Shown: piece after piece, positions 9,065 through 18,553 of the stretch
Layout of the letters: each line of letters starts with the position of its first letter
How positions within the stretch are numbered: position 1 is the first letter of the stretch
NCBI RefSeq assembly: GCF_001315015.1
Contig: NZ_CP012914.1
Span: 124,001-188,000 of the forward strand
Direction: 5' to 3'
From: Azospirillum brasilense
Lineage (GTDB): Bacteria; Pseudomonadota; Alphaproteobacteria; Azospirillales; Azospirillaceae
DNA length: 64,000 nucleotides
Position numbers and translations under genes: made by a program
The notes under the pieces: model-generated
The model's input: the letters and a program-made list of their open reading frames with translations, nothing else
Databases searched by the model: none
What the model was told of the DNA's origin: nothing

Positions 9065-10309
9065 CTATTCATCGGTCCCTTCATTGGTCCCTGTCTTCTC
9101 CTTCAGCCCATAGACCTCGATCGGGTCGTTCAGCCCCTTCACCGGGTGCCAGCCGACCGAGACGAGGCGGCTGGCGCAGGCCTCGGCCACCTCGGCGGAG
9201 GTCAGGACGTTGCGGTCCAGGCGGCTGCACAGCCCCTCGATCCGGCTGACCAGATTGACCGCCGGGCCGATGACGGTGAAGTCCAGCCGGTTGGCGGAGC
9301 CGATGTTGCCGTACATGACCTCGCCCATGTGGAGCGCGATGCCGCAGCGCAGGGTGGGCTGGCCCCAGGCGGAGCGTTCGGCGTTGCGGGCGGCCATGTC
9401 GGTCAGCGCCTCCTGCGCGGCGTCCAGCGCCTTGGTGCAGGCGGCGGCCCCGGTCGGGTCGCTCTCCTCCAGCGGGAAGATGGCCAGCATGGCGTCGCCG
9501 ATGAACTTCATGATCTCGCCGCCGCGGCTTTCCACGGCGCCGCCCATGATCTCGAAATAGCCGTTCAGCAGGGCGATCAGCTCCTCGCGCGGCAGCCGGT
9601 CGGCCAGCGAGGTGAAGCCGCGCAGGTCGCAGTACCACAGCACCGCGCGGACATTGGCGCCGGTACCACGCCGGATGTCGCCGGACAGGATGCGCGCGCC
9701 GGTGCGGTGGCCGACATAGGTGTCCAGCACCGTCGTCGCCAGCCGCCGCAGCGCCAGCGTCTCCAGCACCGCGCCCAGCGCCGGCAGCACCGCGTCGACC
9801 AGCGCCAGATCGGCGGTGGAGAAGCCGCCGGGCCGGTCGGTGGTGAAGCTCAGCACGTTGCGCCGTCCCCCGGCGAACAGCACGGTCATGGCGACGTAGT
9901 CGGTCGCCCCCTGCGCTTTCAGCTCGGCGAAGACCGGGTATGGGTAGGGCGGCTCCATCTGCTCCAGCCGGTAGCGCAGGCCGTCGGCGCCGTCCTCGAT
10001 CAGGGTGGCGAAGGGGCTGGTCAGGTATTCGTCGCTGGTCTCGGTGCCGTGGGCGCGGGTGGCGATCTCCACCTGCTCGGCGTTGCGGCGCCAGAAGAAG
10101 GCGATGGTGCGGATCTGCGGGTGCAGCAGGGGCAGGGCGCAGACCGCGCGCAGCAGCGGAACGCCGGACGCCATCAGGCGCCGGCAGAACCGGTCCATCA
10201 TCTGCTCGAAGCCGGGCGCGTGCCGGCCTTCCAGAAGCAGCCATTCGACGACCTCCCGCGCGGCGTCGTCGACGGATGGGGCCGGTGCGGTGGCCGCGGG
10301 CGGTGCCAT
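9065..10309 (-). CDS. class III adenylate cyclase
   Basis: A 414-residue soluble cyclase. The C-terminal catalytic domain (about residues 215-400) retains both metal Asp (D228 in WYCDLRGFT, D272 in KFIGDAML), the adenine-selecting Lys268 and Asp343, and the transition-state Asn352 and Arg356 (DFTVIGPAVNLVSR). It is therefore predicted to make cAMP from ATP as a homodimer. The N-terminal 190 residues look like a degenerate GAF-type sensor and carry no membrane helix. Proteins of this layout are common in Azospirillum and rhizobia. The ATG at 10309 was preferred over an in-frame GTG at 10315. Confidence 0.9.
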   Translation of the reverse strand: MAPPAATAPAPSVDDAAREVVEWLLLEGRHAPGFEQMMDRFCRRLMASGVPLLRAVCALPLLHPQIRTIAFFWRRNAEQVEIATRAHGTETSDEYLTSPFATLIEDGADGLRYRLEQMEPPYPYPVFAELKAQGATDYVAMTVLFAGGRRNVLSFTTDRPGGFSTADLALVDAVLPALGAVLETLALRRLATTVLDTYVGHRTGARILSGDIRRGTGANVRAVLWYCDLRGFTSLADRLPREELIALLNGYFEIMGGAVESRGGEIMKFIGDAMLAIFPLEESDPTGAAACTKALDAAQEALTDMAARNAERSAWGQPTLRCGIALHMGEVMYGNIGSANRLDFTVIGPAVNLVSRIEGLCSRLDRNVLTSAEVAEACASRLVSVGWHPVKGLNDPIEVYGLKEKTGTNEGTDE

Positions 10310-10417
10310 GCTCACGGATCGATAACCATAAAGATGCGATGCTTGATCTGTCGGCGGATTCTGCCCAAGTTTCGCCTACGCCGCCAGTGTTGTTCGGCGC
10401 CGATGGAGGATATCACC

Positions 10418-10972
10418 ATGTTCATTCAGACCGAGCAGACGCCCAACCCGGCGACTCTCAAGTTCCTGCCGGGGCGTGACGTGCTCGGACGCGGCACCGC
10501 GGACTTCCCGTCCCGCGAGGGTGCCGCCGCTTCGCCGCTGGCCCAGCGGCTGTTCGAGATCGACGGGGTCCAGGGCGTCTTCCTGGGCGCCGACTTCGTG
10601 ACCATCACCAAGGCCGGCGACAAGGAGTGGTTCCTGCTGAAGCCGTCGATCCTCGGCGTCATCATGGAGCATTTCACCGCCAACCGGCCGGTGCTTCTGG
10701 AAGAGGCTTCCGGTGACGGCCACGCCGCCAGCGCCGACGACGACGAGATCGTCACCCAGATCAAGGAGCTGCTGGACACCCGCGTGCGCCCGGCGGTGGC
10801 CCAGGACGGCGGCGACATCACCTTCTACGGCTTCGAGGAGGGCGTGGTGTATCTGGAGATGAAGGGGGCCTGCTCCGGCTGTCCCAGTTCCACCGCCACG
10901 CTGAAGGCCGGCATCGAGAACATGCTGCGCCACTACATCCCCGAGGTGGTCGAGGTCCGCGCCGTCCGCTGA
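10418..10972 (+). CDS. Nfu/NifU-type iron-sulfur cluster scaffold
   Basis: A 184-residue protein with an Nfu N-terminal domain (residues 1-90, starting MFIQTEQTPNPATLKFLPG) and a NifU C-terminal domain (about 108-180). The cluster ligands Cys152 and Cys155 are in CSGCPSS. It carries 4Fe-4S clusters to apo-proteins in the cytoplasm. An in-frame ATG at 10403 exists, but a GGAGGA ribosome binding site at 10405-10410 places the start at 10418. It is divergent from the adenylate cyclase gene. Confidence 0.93.
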   Translation: MFIQTEQTPNPATLKFLPGRDVLGRGTADFPSREGAAASPLAQRLFEIDGVQGVFLGADFVTITKAGDKEWFLLKPSILGVIMEHFTANRPVLLEEASGDGHAASADDDEIVTQIKELLDTRVRPAVAQDGGDITFYGFEEGVVYLEMKGACSGCPSSTATLKAGIENMLRHYIPEVVEVRAVR

Positions 10973-11030
10973 CGGCATCCACCGGACGGGTGTGGCCGGC
11001 ACAGGCCGCGCCCGTCCGGCGTTTCTCCGC

Positions 11031-12086
11031 TTATTCCGGCACCACGAACTGCATGCCCAGCCAGCGCCACCGTCCCTCGGGGGCGGGCAGGGTGCAGTTC
11101 ACGCGCGTGCGCCCCGGCGGGAAGGGGTCGCGGATGCGCACCTCCACCCGGTCCTCCGTCACGCGCTCCAGCGCCGTCCGGCCCTGGCCGGCGGCGAAGC
11201 AGGCCAGGCGGGCGATGTCGCCGATCTCGTCCGACACGGTGAAGCCGATCGACGGCGGGTTGACGGTCAGCAGCGGATCGTCGGGCGTCAGGTCGGTCAC
11301 CGGCAGCGGCAGCGCGTTGGCGGCCAGCCGGAAGCGGTCGACGCTGCCGAAACTCTCGTTCATCACGAAACGCGGCAGGGTCGCCCGGTCGGCCTGCGGG
11401 TGCAGGACGCCCGACTGCTGGCCGAAGGCGGCGGCGAAGCCCTGCTCCGTCACGATGGTCCGCAGCGCCGACGACACCTCGCCCTGCGGGTAGGCGAACA
11501 GGGTGGGGCGCTGGCCGGTTTCCGCCTGCAGCCGGTCGGCCATGCGGCGCAGCTCCGCCTTCACCTCCTCGGCGGGGCGGGACACCAGCGACTGGGTGGA
11601 GGCGCCGAGCCCGCCGAGCGTGACCCCGGCGGCGGCGAGCTGCCGCACCTCCGCCCAGCTCATATGGGCGGGCGACCCGCGGTCTATGGCGTCGGTCGCC
11701 ACGAACAGGGTGAAGGGAAGCCTCGCCGCCTTCAGCCGCGGCCACGCCTCGCGGAAGGCGGAGCCGCTGGCCTCGTCGATGGTGATTGCCACCGTCCGGT
11801 CGGGCAGCGGCGCGCCGCTGCGCAGCGCCTCCAGGATGCGGGGCAGGGGCAGGACCTGATAGTCACCGTCCTGAAGCTCGTCCAGATGGGCTTCGAACTG
11901 GTCGATCCGGATGCTGATGGACGGAGTCTGGTCCTCGCCGAAGCGGTCGTAGGCGAAGACGACGGCGGTGTTCGTGGTTCCATCTCCAGCAACGGCGGGC
12001 GCCGCAACGCCGGGGCTTCCCGCCAGGGCCTGGAAGGCCCAGGCGGCGGCCACGGCGAAGAGGGTGGCGGCGCGGCGGAACGGCAT
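11031..12086 (-). CDS. exported polysaccharide-deacetylase-fold protein, catalytic His absent
   Basis: A 351-residue protein with a signal-peptide-like N-terminus (residues 1-33). A NodB-type deacetylase fold follows (about 95-230). Motif 1 reads TIDEA (102-106) in place of TFDDG. The region that should hold the His-x3-His metal motif reads GASTQS (161-166) with no His. The AYPQGE motif (198-203) is kept. A C-terminal extension of about 100 residues does not belong to the NodB fold. It is probably exported and may be a non-catalytic carbohydrate binder. The start at 12086 places the signal peptide correctly; an upstream in-frame ATG at 12248 would add 54 unlikely residues. Confidence 0.78.
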   Translation of the reverse strand: MPFRRAATLFAVAAAWAFQALAGSPGVAAPAVAGDGTTNTAVVFAYDRFGEDQTPSISIRIDQFEAHLDELQDGDYQVLPLPRILEALRSGAPLPDRTVAITIDEASGSAFREAWPRLKAARLPFTLFVATDAIDRGSPAHMSWAEVRQLAAAGVTLGGLGASTQSLVSRPAEEVKAELRRMADRLQAETGQRPTLFAYPQGEVSSALRTIVTEQGFAAAFGQQSGVLHPQADRATLPRFVMNESFGSVDRFRLAANALPLPVTDLTPDDPLLTVNPPSIGFTVSDEIGDIARLACFAAGQGRTALERVTEDRVEVRIRDPFPPGRTRVNCTLPAPEGRWRWLGMQFVVPE

Positions 12087-12303
12087 GGCGGCCTGTCGTG
12101 GGTCCGGAACGGTCGCGCGGCCGGACGAGGGTCCGGGCTGCGCCACGGCTGGTGTGGCACAGGCACGCCGCCGGGAACAAGTCCGCAACACATACGGTAT
12201 GCTTCGGGCATCCTTCGTGATGCAGTCGTGCAACAACCCCTGTGACACTAGGCCCTATGGCGTCTGGCCATGCGCCCGGTGCCCGCAGCTGGATCGACGG
12301 GGA

Positions 12304-12855
12304 TCAGCCCATCATCAGCCCGCCCAGGGCCGCGTCGGTCAGCAGGGGGTAGCGCTGCTCGTCCGGCAGCTGATAGTGCCACCACTCGAAGCTGTAATGC
12401 CGCCAGCCCGCCGCCGTCATGACGCCGAGAAGGGCGGCGCGGTTGCGCTGCTGCTCCGTGGTCAGGTCGGTGCGGCCATGGTGGGACTGCTCGGTCATGT
12501 CGTCGAAGCCGGTGCCCATGTCCAGTGGGCGCCCGGACCCGTCGGTCAGCGTCAGGTCCACCGCGATGCCGCGGGAATGGGTGGAACCGCCCGACGGGTC
12601 GGCGATGTAGGAGGGGTCGGGCAGCGCCCGCCACAGGGCCCATTGCGCCTCGACCGGGCGGAAGGCATCGTACAGCCGCAACCGGCAGCCGATGCCGCGG
12701 GCCAGCCGGATCGCCGCGCGCAATGCCGCCGCCGCGTCGGGGTGCAGCAGGCAATGCGGGTGCCGGTAGATGGGCACCCTGGTCAGGTTGTCCGGCGTGG
12801 CATAGAGCAGGTCGATGTCGACATCGAAGTCCGGCGGTGCGATGGGTGTGAGCAT
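12304..12855 (-). CDS. VanX/DdpX-type D-Ala-D-Ala dipeptidase
   Basis: A 183-residue zinc dipeptidase of the M15D family. The zinc ligands and catalytic base are visible as His93 and Asp100 (STHSRGIAVDL) and Glu157 and His160 (EWWHY). Arg66 (DAFRP) is the conserved transition-state residue. It cleaves D-Ala-D-Ala; in Gram-negatives DdpX-type enzymes recycle the dipeptide from peptidoglycan. There is no signal peptide, so it should be cytoplasmic. It lies 217 bp upstream of the deacetylase-like gene on the same strand and is divergent from tsaB. No vanHA-type resistance genes are nearby. Confidence 0.9.
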   Translation of the reverse strand: MLTPIAPPDFDVDIDLLYATPDNLTRVPIYRHPHCLLHPDAAAALRAAIRLARGIGCRLRLYDAFRPVEAQWALWRALPDPSYIADPSGGSTHSRGIAVDLTLTDGSGRPLDMGTGFDDMTEQSHHGRTDLTTEQQRNRAALLGVMTAAGWRHYSFEWWHYQLPDEQRYPLLTDAALGGLMMG

Positions 12856-12956
12856 GATCCATGCCGTCAGGGAAGGTCGGGGCTGTCTATCACGCTCTTG
12901 ACCCAGGGCTGAAGTGGGGCTTTGAAGATGGCGGATTTGATGAAAGCGTGGGGGTC

Positions 12957-13634
12957 ATGAGAGTTCTGGGACTGGACACGGCGACCTCCGGCTGTTCCGC
13001 CGCGCTCTGGGACGACGGCGCCGTCACCGTGCGGCGGCGCGAGCCGATGGCGCGTGGGCAGGCGGAAGCGCTGGTGCCCCTGGCGCAGGCCGCGCTGGCG
13101 GAAGCCGGTTGCGCCTTCGACGCGCTGGACCGCATCGCCGTGACCGTCGGGCCGGGCGCCTTCACCGGGCTGCGCATCGCGCTGGCGGCGGCGCGCGGCT
13201 TCGCCCTGGCCGCCGGGTTGCCGGTGGTCGGGATCACCAGCTTCGACGCGGTCGTTCATGGATTGCCGGACGCGGAGCGGGGTGGCCGCGCCGTGCTGGT
13301 CGCCGTGGACTCCCGCCGCAGCGAGCCGTTCCTGCAACTCTTTCACCCGGACCTGACGCCGTTCGGCGAGCCGGCGATGCTGGAGCCCGCCGCGGTGCCG
13401 GGCTGGCTGGACGGGCTGCTCGCCGGTGCCGCGCCATTGCTGATCGCCGGGGATGGGGCGGCTGCGCTGCGCCCGCTTCTGGAAGGGCGTGCCGACACCG
13501 CTTTTGCCGCCGGGCCGGGCACGCCGGACGCCGCCGTGGTCGCCGCCTTGGGCGCCCGACGGGAGATCGGTCTGCCGGCCCAGCCCTTTTACCTGCGTCC
13601 GCCCGACGTCTCCCTGCCGCGGAAGACGGCATGA
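12957..13634 (+). CDS. tsaB: tRNA threonylcarbamoyladenosine protein TsaB
   Basis: A 225-residue ASKHA-fold protein that partners TsaD and TsaE in making t6A37 on ANN-decoding tRNAs. The N-terminal LGLDTATSGCSAAL strand and the GPGAFTGLRIALAAARGFA motif are diagnostic. The start at 12957 (MRVLGLDT) gives the usual length. The stop overlaps the rimI start codon (ATGA), so the two are translationally coupled, an arrangement common in proteobacteria. Confidence 0.95.
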   Translation: MRVLGLDTATSGCSAALWDDGAVTVRRREPMARGQAEALVPLAQAALAEAGCAFDALDRIAVTVGPGAFTGLRIALAAARGFALAAGLPVVGITSFDAVVHGLPDAERGGRAVLVAVDSRRSEPFLQLFHPDLTPFGEPAMLEPAAVPGWLDGLLAGAAPLLIAGDGAAALRPLLEGRADTAFAAGPGTPDAAVVAALGARREIGLPAQPFYLRPPDVSLPRKTA

Positions 13635-14143
13635 TGGCAGCCCCGCTCGAGACGTCCAACCCCCGGACCTCCCATCCGGTGCGGCTTCAGACCGCCGGCC
13701 TCGCCGACGCCGCGGTGATCGCAGCCTTGCAGCAGGTCTGCTTTCCCGACGACCCCTGGGGCGGCGACGCGGTCGCCAGCCTGATCGGCCAGCCCGGCTT
13801 CTTCGCCGCGCTGGCCTTGCGGGAGGACGCGGAGGGCGACGATCCGGTCGGCTTCCTGTTGGCGCGGGTGGCCGCGGAGGATGGCGAGATCATCGCCGTC
13901 GGCGTCCGGGCCGACGCGCGGGGGCAGGGCACCGGGCGGCGGCTGGTCGTGGCGGCGCTGGACGGCGCCCGGGCGCTGGGCGCCACGGCGCTGTTCCTTG
14001 AAGTCGCCGAAGACAATGGTATGGCGCAATCCCTGTATAAATCTTGTGGCTTCTTTGCCGTTGGCCGTCGTCCCGGCTATTACCGCAGGGCGGACGGAAG
14101 GGTTGCCGCCCTGGTGTTGCGGTATTCGTACACCGACAATTAA
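13631..14143 (+). CDS. rimI: ribosomal protein S18-alanine N-acetyltransferase
   Basis: A 170-residue GNAT enzyme expected to acetylate the N-terminal alanine of ribosomal protein S18. The acetyl-CoA loop is visible as VRADARGQGTGRRLV, followed by the LEVAEDNGMAQSLYKSCGF helix-turn with the usual Tyr of RimI (GRRPGYY). It is coupled to tsaB by a 4-bp overlap. Its stop is only 3 bp from the end of the convergent TusA-type gene. Confidence 0.92.
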   Translation: MMAAPLETSNPRTSHPVRLQTAGLADAAVIAALQQVCFPDDPWGGDAVASLIGQPGFFAALALREDAEGDDPVGFLLARVAAEDGEIIAVGVRADARGQGTGRRLVVAALDGARALGATALFLEVAEDNGMAQSLYKSCGFFAVGRRPGYYRRADGRVAALVLRYSYTDN

Positions 14144-14146
14144 ACC

Positions 14147-14401
14147 TTAACCTTTCTGAATCCACAAACGGTGCACCCCGTCCGGCTCACCCGGATTTTC
14201 GGGCGTCACGGCGAGAATGGAGTGACCCAGTTCGGCTAAGGATCGGGGTACATTCTCCAAGGGTTCGCCAGCGTTCAGCCGGACTTCAAGCGTCTGCCCG
14301 GCCGCCATGCGCTCCACCGACAACTTGGTCTTGACGAAGGTTAACGGGCACACCTCGCTGGTGATGTCCAAAAACAAATCCGGAGATTTTTTTTCGTACA
14401 C
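14147..14401 (-). CDS. TusA-family sulfurtransferase
   Basis: An 84-residue protein of the TusA/SirA fold. The reactive cysteine is Cys18 in EVCPLTFVKTKL, matching the CPxP/CPL motif followed by a Lys helix. Family members relay persulfide sulfur for thiolation of tRNA or cofactors. I chose the GTG at 14401 because an AGAGGA ribosome binding site lies 4 bp upstream. A GTG at 14437 would add 12 residues without such a site. It converges on rimI and is divergent from mucR. Confidence 0.82.
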   Translation of the reverse strand: MYEKKSPDLFLDITSEVCPLTFVKTKLSVERMAAGQTLEVRLNAGEPLENVPRSLAELGHSILAVTPENPGEPDGVHRLWIQKG

Positions 14402-14431
14402 TGCTTCCTCTTTAAGAGCAAAGGATGGATA

Positions 14432-14460
14432 TTGCACGCGGCCACAAACCTCTTTATATG
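14432..14460 (+). promoter_or_regulatory. sigma70-type promoter of mucR
   Basis: TTGCAC (14432-14437), a 17-bp spacer, then TATATG (14455-14460), 32 bp before the mucR start codon. It sits in the 91-bp divergent region with the TusA-family gene. Confidence 0.7.
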
Positions 14461-14492
14461 GAGAGGAACGCCAAGCTGCGGAGCAAGCTTAC

Positions 14493-14909
14493 ATGAGCAA
14501 TGGTAACCCTTCCAACGCGCTGTTGTCTCTGACCACGGAGATCGTGGCGGCGCATGTCTCGAACAATACAGTCGCTCTCGGCGATCTTCCGACGCTGATT
14601 GAGCAGGTGTACAAGTCACTCGCGAATGTCGGGACCGAGCCGGTTGCGACTGAGGAGCGTCCGCAGCCCGCGGTGCCCATCAAGAAGTCCGTCACTCCCG
14701 ACTACATTGTATGCCTGGAGGATGGCAAGAAGCTGAAGATGCTGAAGCGCCATCTGAAGACGGCCTACGACATGTCGCCGGAGGAATACCGCGACCGCTG
14801 GGGCCTGCCGGCCGACTATCCGATGGTCGCCCCGAACTACGCCCGCCAGCGCAGCTCGCTGGCCAAGCAGATCGGTCTCGGCACCCGCGCCCGCCGCGGC
14901 GCGGCCTAA
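14493..14909 (+). CDS. mucR: MucR/Ros-family transcriptional regulator
   Basis: A 138-residue prokaryotic zinc-finger regulator. The C-terminal half carries the near-invariant family blocks VCLEDGKKLKMLKRHL and WGLPADYPMVAPNYA. MucR/Ros proteins bind AT-rich promoters and control exopolysaccharide, motility and virulence or symbiosis genes. The zinc ligands are reduced: Cys74, Asp77 in place of the second Cys, and His87 are present, but the following KTAYD has no second His. Zinc-free relatives exist in Mesorhizobium, so DNA binding may persist. The promoter is shared with the divergent TusA region. Confidence 0.9.
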   Translation: MSNGNPSNALLSLTTEIVAAHVSNNTVALGDLPTLIEQVYKSLANVGTEPVATEERPQPAVPIKKSVTPDYIVCLEDGKKLKMLKRHLKTAYDMSPEEYRDRWGLPADYPMVAPNYARQRSSLAKQIGLGTRARRGAA

Positions 14910-15219
14910 GGTCCATCGGGCTTGTGCGTTGGTGTCCGGCGGACCGCCGCTGTTCGGTCCGCCCCGGAACCCCATCGCCCGGACGTGATCTTTTCTTCCT
15001 TCCCGCGTGATCATTGCCGTCCCGCCTTGCCGCCGTCCCCGTTCGCCGGGGCCGGACCTTGTGGCATGCCCGGAGTCCGGGCTTGCCAGGGACGGGTTCG
15101 TCACGTCGCGGTTGACCGGCAACCGGCCATTCGTGTTATCCCTGTTCCGTGCCCGACGGGGCTCCGGAAGGAGAACCGGCGGTTGCCGCGACCCGAACAA
15201 CGCCAGCGAAGCGTCGAGT
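14910..15219. other. intergenic region between mucR and olsB
   Basis: About 310 bp without a convincing gene. It contains a 9-bp perfect hairpin (14938-14946 pairing 14955-14963, extended by a few pairs past a bulge). A looser pyrimidine-rich run (TTTTCTTCC) lies 27 bp after the stem, so it may terminate mucR without being a classical terminator. The remainder should hold the olsB promoter; I see no clean -35/-10 pair. Confidence 0.5.
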
Positions 15220-16044
15220 ATGGCTGATACAGGCACGGACCAGGGCAGCTCTTCGGATCTGCGCATGGGCTCCCTCGAAGTGCGGCTGGCCGAAAGCGCC
15301 GCCGAGATCGATTGGGCGCAGGCGTTGCGCTACCGCGTCTTCTACGAGGAGATGTCGGCGGTGCCGTCGCCGGACATGGCCGCGCGCCATCGCGACTTCG
15401 ACGATTTCGACACCATCTGCGACCATCTGCTGGTCATCGACCACGCCCGCGGCGACGGCCCGGACTCCGTGGTCGGCACCTACCGGCTGATCCGCCGCCC
15501 GGCGGCGGCCAAGGCCGGGCGGTTCTATTCCAGCGACGAGTACGACATCGGGCGGCTGCTCAGCTATCCGGGGGAGATCCTGGAGCTGGGGCGGTCCTGT
15601 GTCGACGCCGCCTACCGCACGCGCGGCAGCAGCATGCAGCTGCTGTGGCGCGGCATCGCGGCCTATGTCTTCCACCACGACATCGCGGTGATGTTCGGCT
15701 GCGCCAGCCTGCCGGGCACCGACCCGGTGGCGATGGCCGAGCCGCTCGCTTACCTGCATCACTTCCATCTGGCCCCGGAGGAGCTGCGCCCGGTGGCGCT
15801 GCCGGAACGCTATGTCGGCATGGATCTGATGCCCCGCGACCAGATCGATCCGAAGCGTGCGCTGACCGTCCTGCCGCCGCTGATCAAGGGCTATCTGCGG
15901 CTGGGCGGCTTCATCGGCGACGGCGCGGTGATCGATCATCAGTTCAACACCACCGACGTGTCGATCGTGGTGAAGACCGACCTGATCACCAACAAGTATT
16001 CCAAGCATTACGAGCGGCGCAGCCGCGACGCCCAGATCGCGTGA
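15220..16044 (+). CDS. olsB: L-ornithine N(alpha)-acyltransferase
   Basis: A 274-residue GNAT-fold acyltransferase of the OlsB/hemolysin-like family, which transfers a 3-hydroxyacyl chain from ACP to ornithine, the first step of ornithine-lipid synthesis. Diagnostic blocks include LRYRVFYEEM near the start, LELGRSCVDAAYR, and FGCASLPGTDP. The gene is followed by olsA, 28 bp away, as in other alphaproteobacteria. The start at 15220 (MADTGTD) lacks a strong ribosome binding site; an ATG at 15265 (MGSLEVRL) is also possible. Confidence 0.92.
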   Translation: MADTGTDQGSSSDLRMGSLEVRLAESAAEIDWAQALRYRVFYEEMSAVPSPDMAARHRDFDDFDTICDHLLVIDHARGDGPDSVVGTYRLIRRPAAAKAGRFYSSDEYDIGRLLSYPGEILELGRSCVDAAYRTRGSSMQLLWRGIAAYVFHHDIAVMFGCASLPGTDPVAMAEPLAYLHHFHLAPEELRPVALPERYVGMDLMPRDQIDPKRALTVLPPLIKGYLRLGGFIGDGAVIDHQFNTTDVSIVVKTDLITNKYSKHYERRSRDAQIA

Positions 16045-16072
16045 TCCGCGATTGCATCAGGAGGCGGGTGGC

Positions 16073-16906
16073 ATGACGGCGGTGGATGCAACCGGTGCGC
16101 GCGCCCTGGGATCGCCGGTGCGCGGCGGCCTGCGTCTGGCGGTCTATCTGCTGTGGACGCTCCTGCTGGTCCCGGTGCAGGCGCTGGCTGTCGCTGTGCG
16201 GTCGCCGCTGCGCTTCCGGATACCGCGGTTCTACCACCGGGTCTGCGCCGCCATCCTGGGCATCGGCGTCGTGGTGCGCGGCGAGCGCGCCACGGACGGG
16301 CCGGTGCTGTTCGTCTCCAACCATTCCTCCTACCTCGACATCACGGTGCTGGGGTCGGTCATTCCGGGCTCCTTCGTGGCGAAGAGCGAAGTCGCCGGCT
16401 GGCCCTTCTTCGGGGCGCTGGCGAAGCTCCAGCAGACCGTCTTCGTGGAGCGCAAGGCCCGCTCCGGGGTGGAGAAGCAGCGCGACGAGCTGGGCGCCCG
16501 GCTGGACGCCGGCGACAGCCTGATCCTGTTCCCCGAGGGCACCTCCAGCGACGGCAACCGCACGCTCCCCTTCAAGACGGCGCTGTTCGCGGTGGCCGCC
16601 CGGCGCATCGGGGAGCGGCCGCTGACCGTGCAGCCGGTCAGCATCGCGCCGACGCGGCTGGACGGCATCCCGATGGGGATCGCCTTCCGTCCCTGTTACG
16701 CGTGGTACGGCGACATGGATCTCGCCCCTCATCTGTGGACCGTCTTCACGCTGGGCCGCATGACGGTGGAGGTGGAGTTCCACCCCCCGGTGACCATCGA
16801 CGGCTTCTCCAGCCGCAAGGCCCTGGCCGACCATTGCCAGCGCGCCGTCGCCCGGGGCGTGGAGCGCGCGGTGTCCGGAAAGCCGCCGCCCACCGTTGTC
16901 CCGTGA
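16073..16906 (+). CDS. olsA: lyso-ornithine lipid O-acyltransferase (PlsC family)
   Basis: A 277-residue membrane-bound acyltransferase. The catalytic NHSSYLD motif places His84 and Asp89, and the phosphate/acyl-binding block is FPEGT at 153-157. An N-terminal hydrophobic helix (about 20-42) anchors it to the inner membrane. Directly after olsB it most likely acylates lyso-ornithine lipid. It could instead or also act on lysophosphatidic acid like PlsC. A GGAGG ribosome binding site at 16060 supports the ATG at 16073. Confidence 0.9.
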   Translation: MTAVDATGARALGSPVRGGLRLAVYLLWTLLLVPVQALAVAVRSPLRFRIPRFYHRVCAAILGIGVVVRGERATDGPVLFVSNHSSYLDITVLGSVIPGSFVAKSEVAGWPFFGALAKLQQTVFVERKARSGVEKQRDELGARLDAGDSLILFPEGTSSDGNRTLPFKTALFAVAARRIGERPLTVQPVSIAPTRLDGIPMGIAFRPCYAWYGDMDLAPHLWTVFTLGRMTVEVEFHPPVTIDGFSSRKALADHCQRAVARGVERAVSGKPPPTVVP

Positions 16907-16965
16907 CGGAAACTTTCCACACCGCGGAATGGGCCGGGAAATGAATGGTCGGCCTGCGGGCACGA

Positions 16966-16996
16966 TTGACTCGTTTTCCCGCACTCGTGCTACCAT
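16966..16996 (+). promoter_or_regulatory. candidate promoter for the miaB operon
   Basis: TTGACT (16966-16971) and TACCAT (16991-16996) are separated by a long 19-bp spacer. They lie in the 258-bp gap after olsA, about 170 bp before miaB. The -35 box overlaps a GANTC site. The rest of the gap shows no gene. Confidence 0.45.
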
Positions 16997-17164
16997 ATCG
17001 GCAGGGTGCGATGCCGCGACGCGGCGGGTCGCGCGCCGGATTGCGCCGCTTGGCCGGTGCCGTCCAGGCGCGCGTTTTTGCATTGGTTGCGATCGCGGCT
17101 GGCCAAGACACAATTGGCCGAATTCGCGGTTGGTCCGGATCGTTCAGCGCTGTGGAAGGGATCG

Positions 17165-18549
<1,385 letters not shown>

Positions 18550-18553
<4 letters not shown>

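Noticed and set aside
7634..10400. A long plus-strand frame across the spermidine-synthase-like and cyclase genes
   Set aside because: Its translation is His/Gln/Arg/Gly-rich shadow sequence. Only the last 184 codons, the Nfu protein from 10418, have family support.
12191..12201. CATAC-G-GTATG dyad upstream of the deacetylase-like gene
   Set aside because: It is short and lies about 105 bp from the start codon. A loosely similar CATACGG occurs before metK, but there is too little to call an operator.
11031..12855. Vancomycin-resistance-type cluster around the VanX-like gene
   Set aside because: No vanH- or vanA-type genes are present. The neighbours are a degenerate deacetylase and tsaB, so a recycling dipeptidase is more likely.
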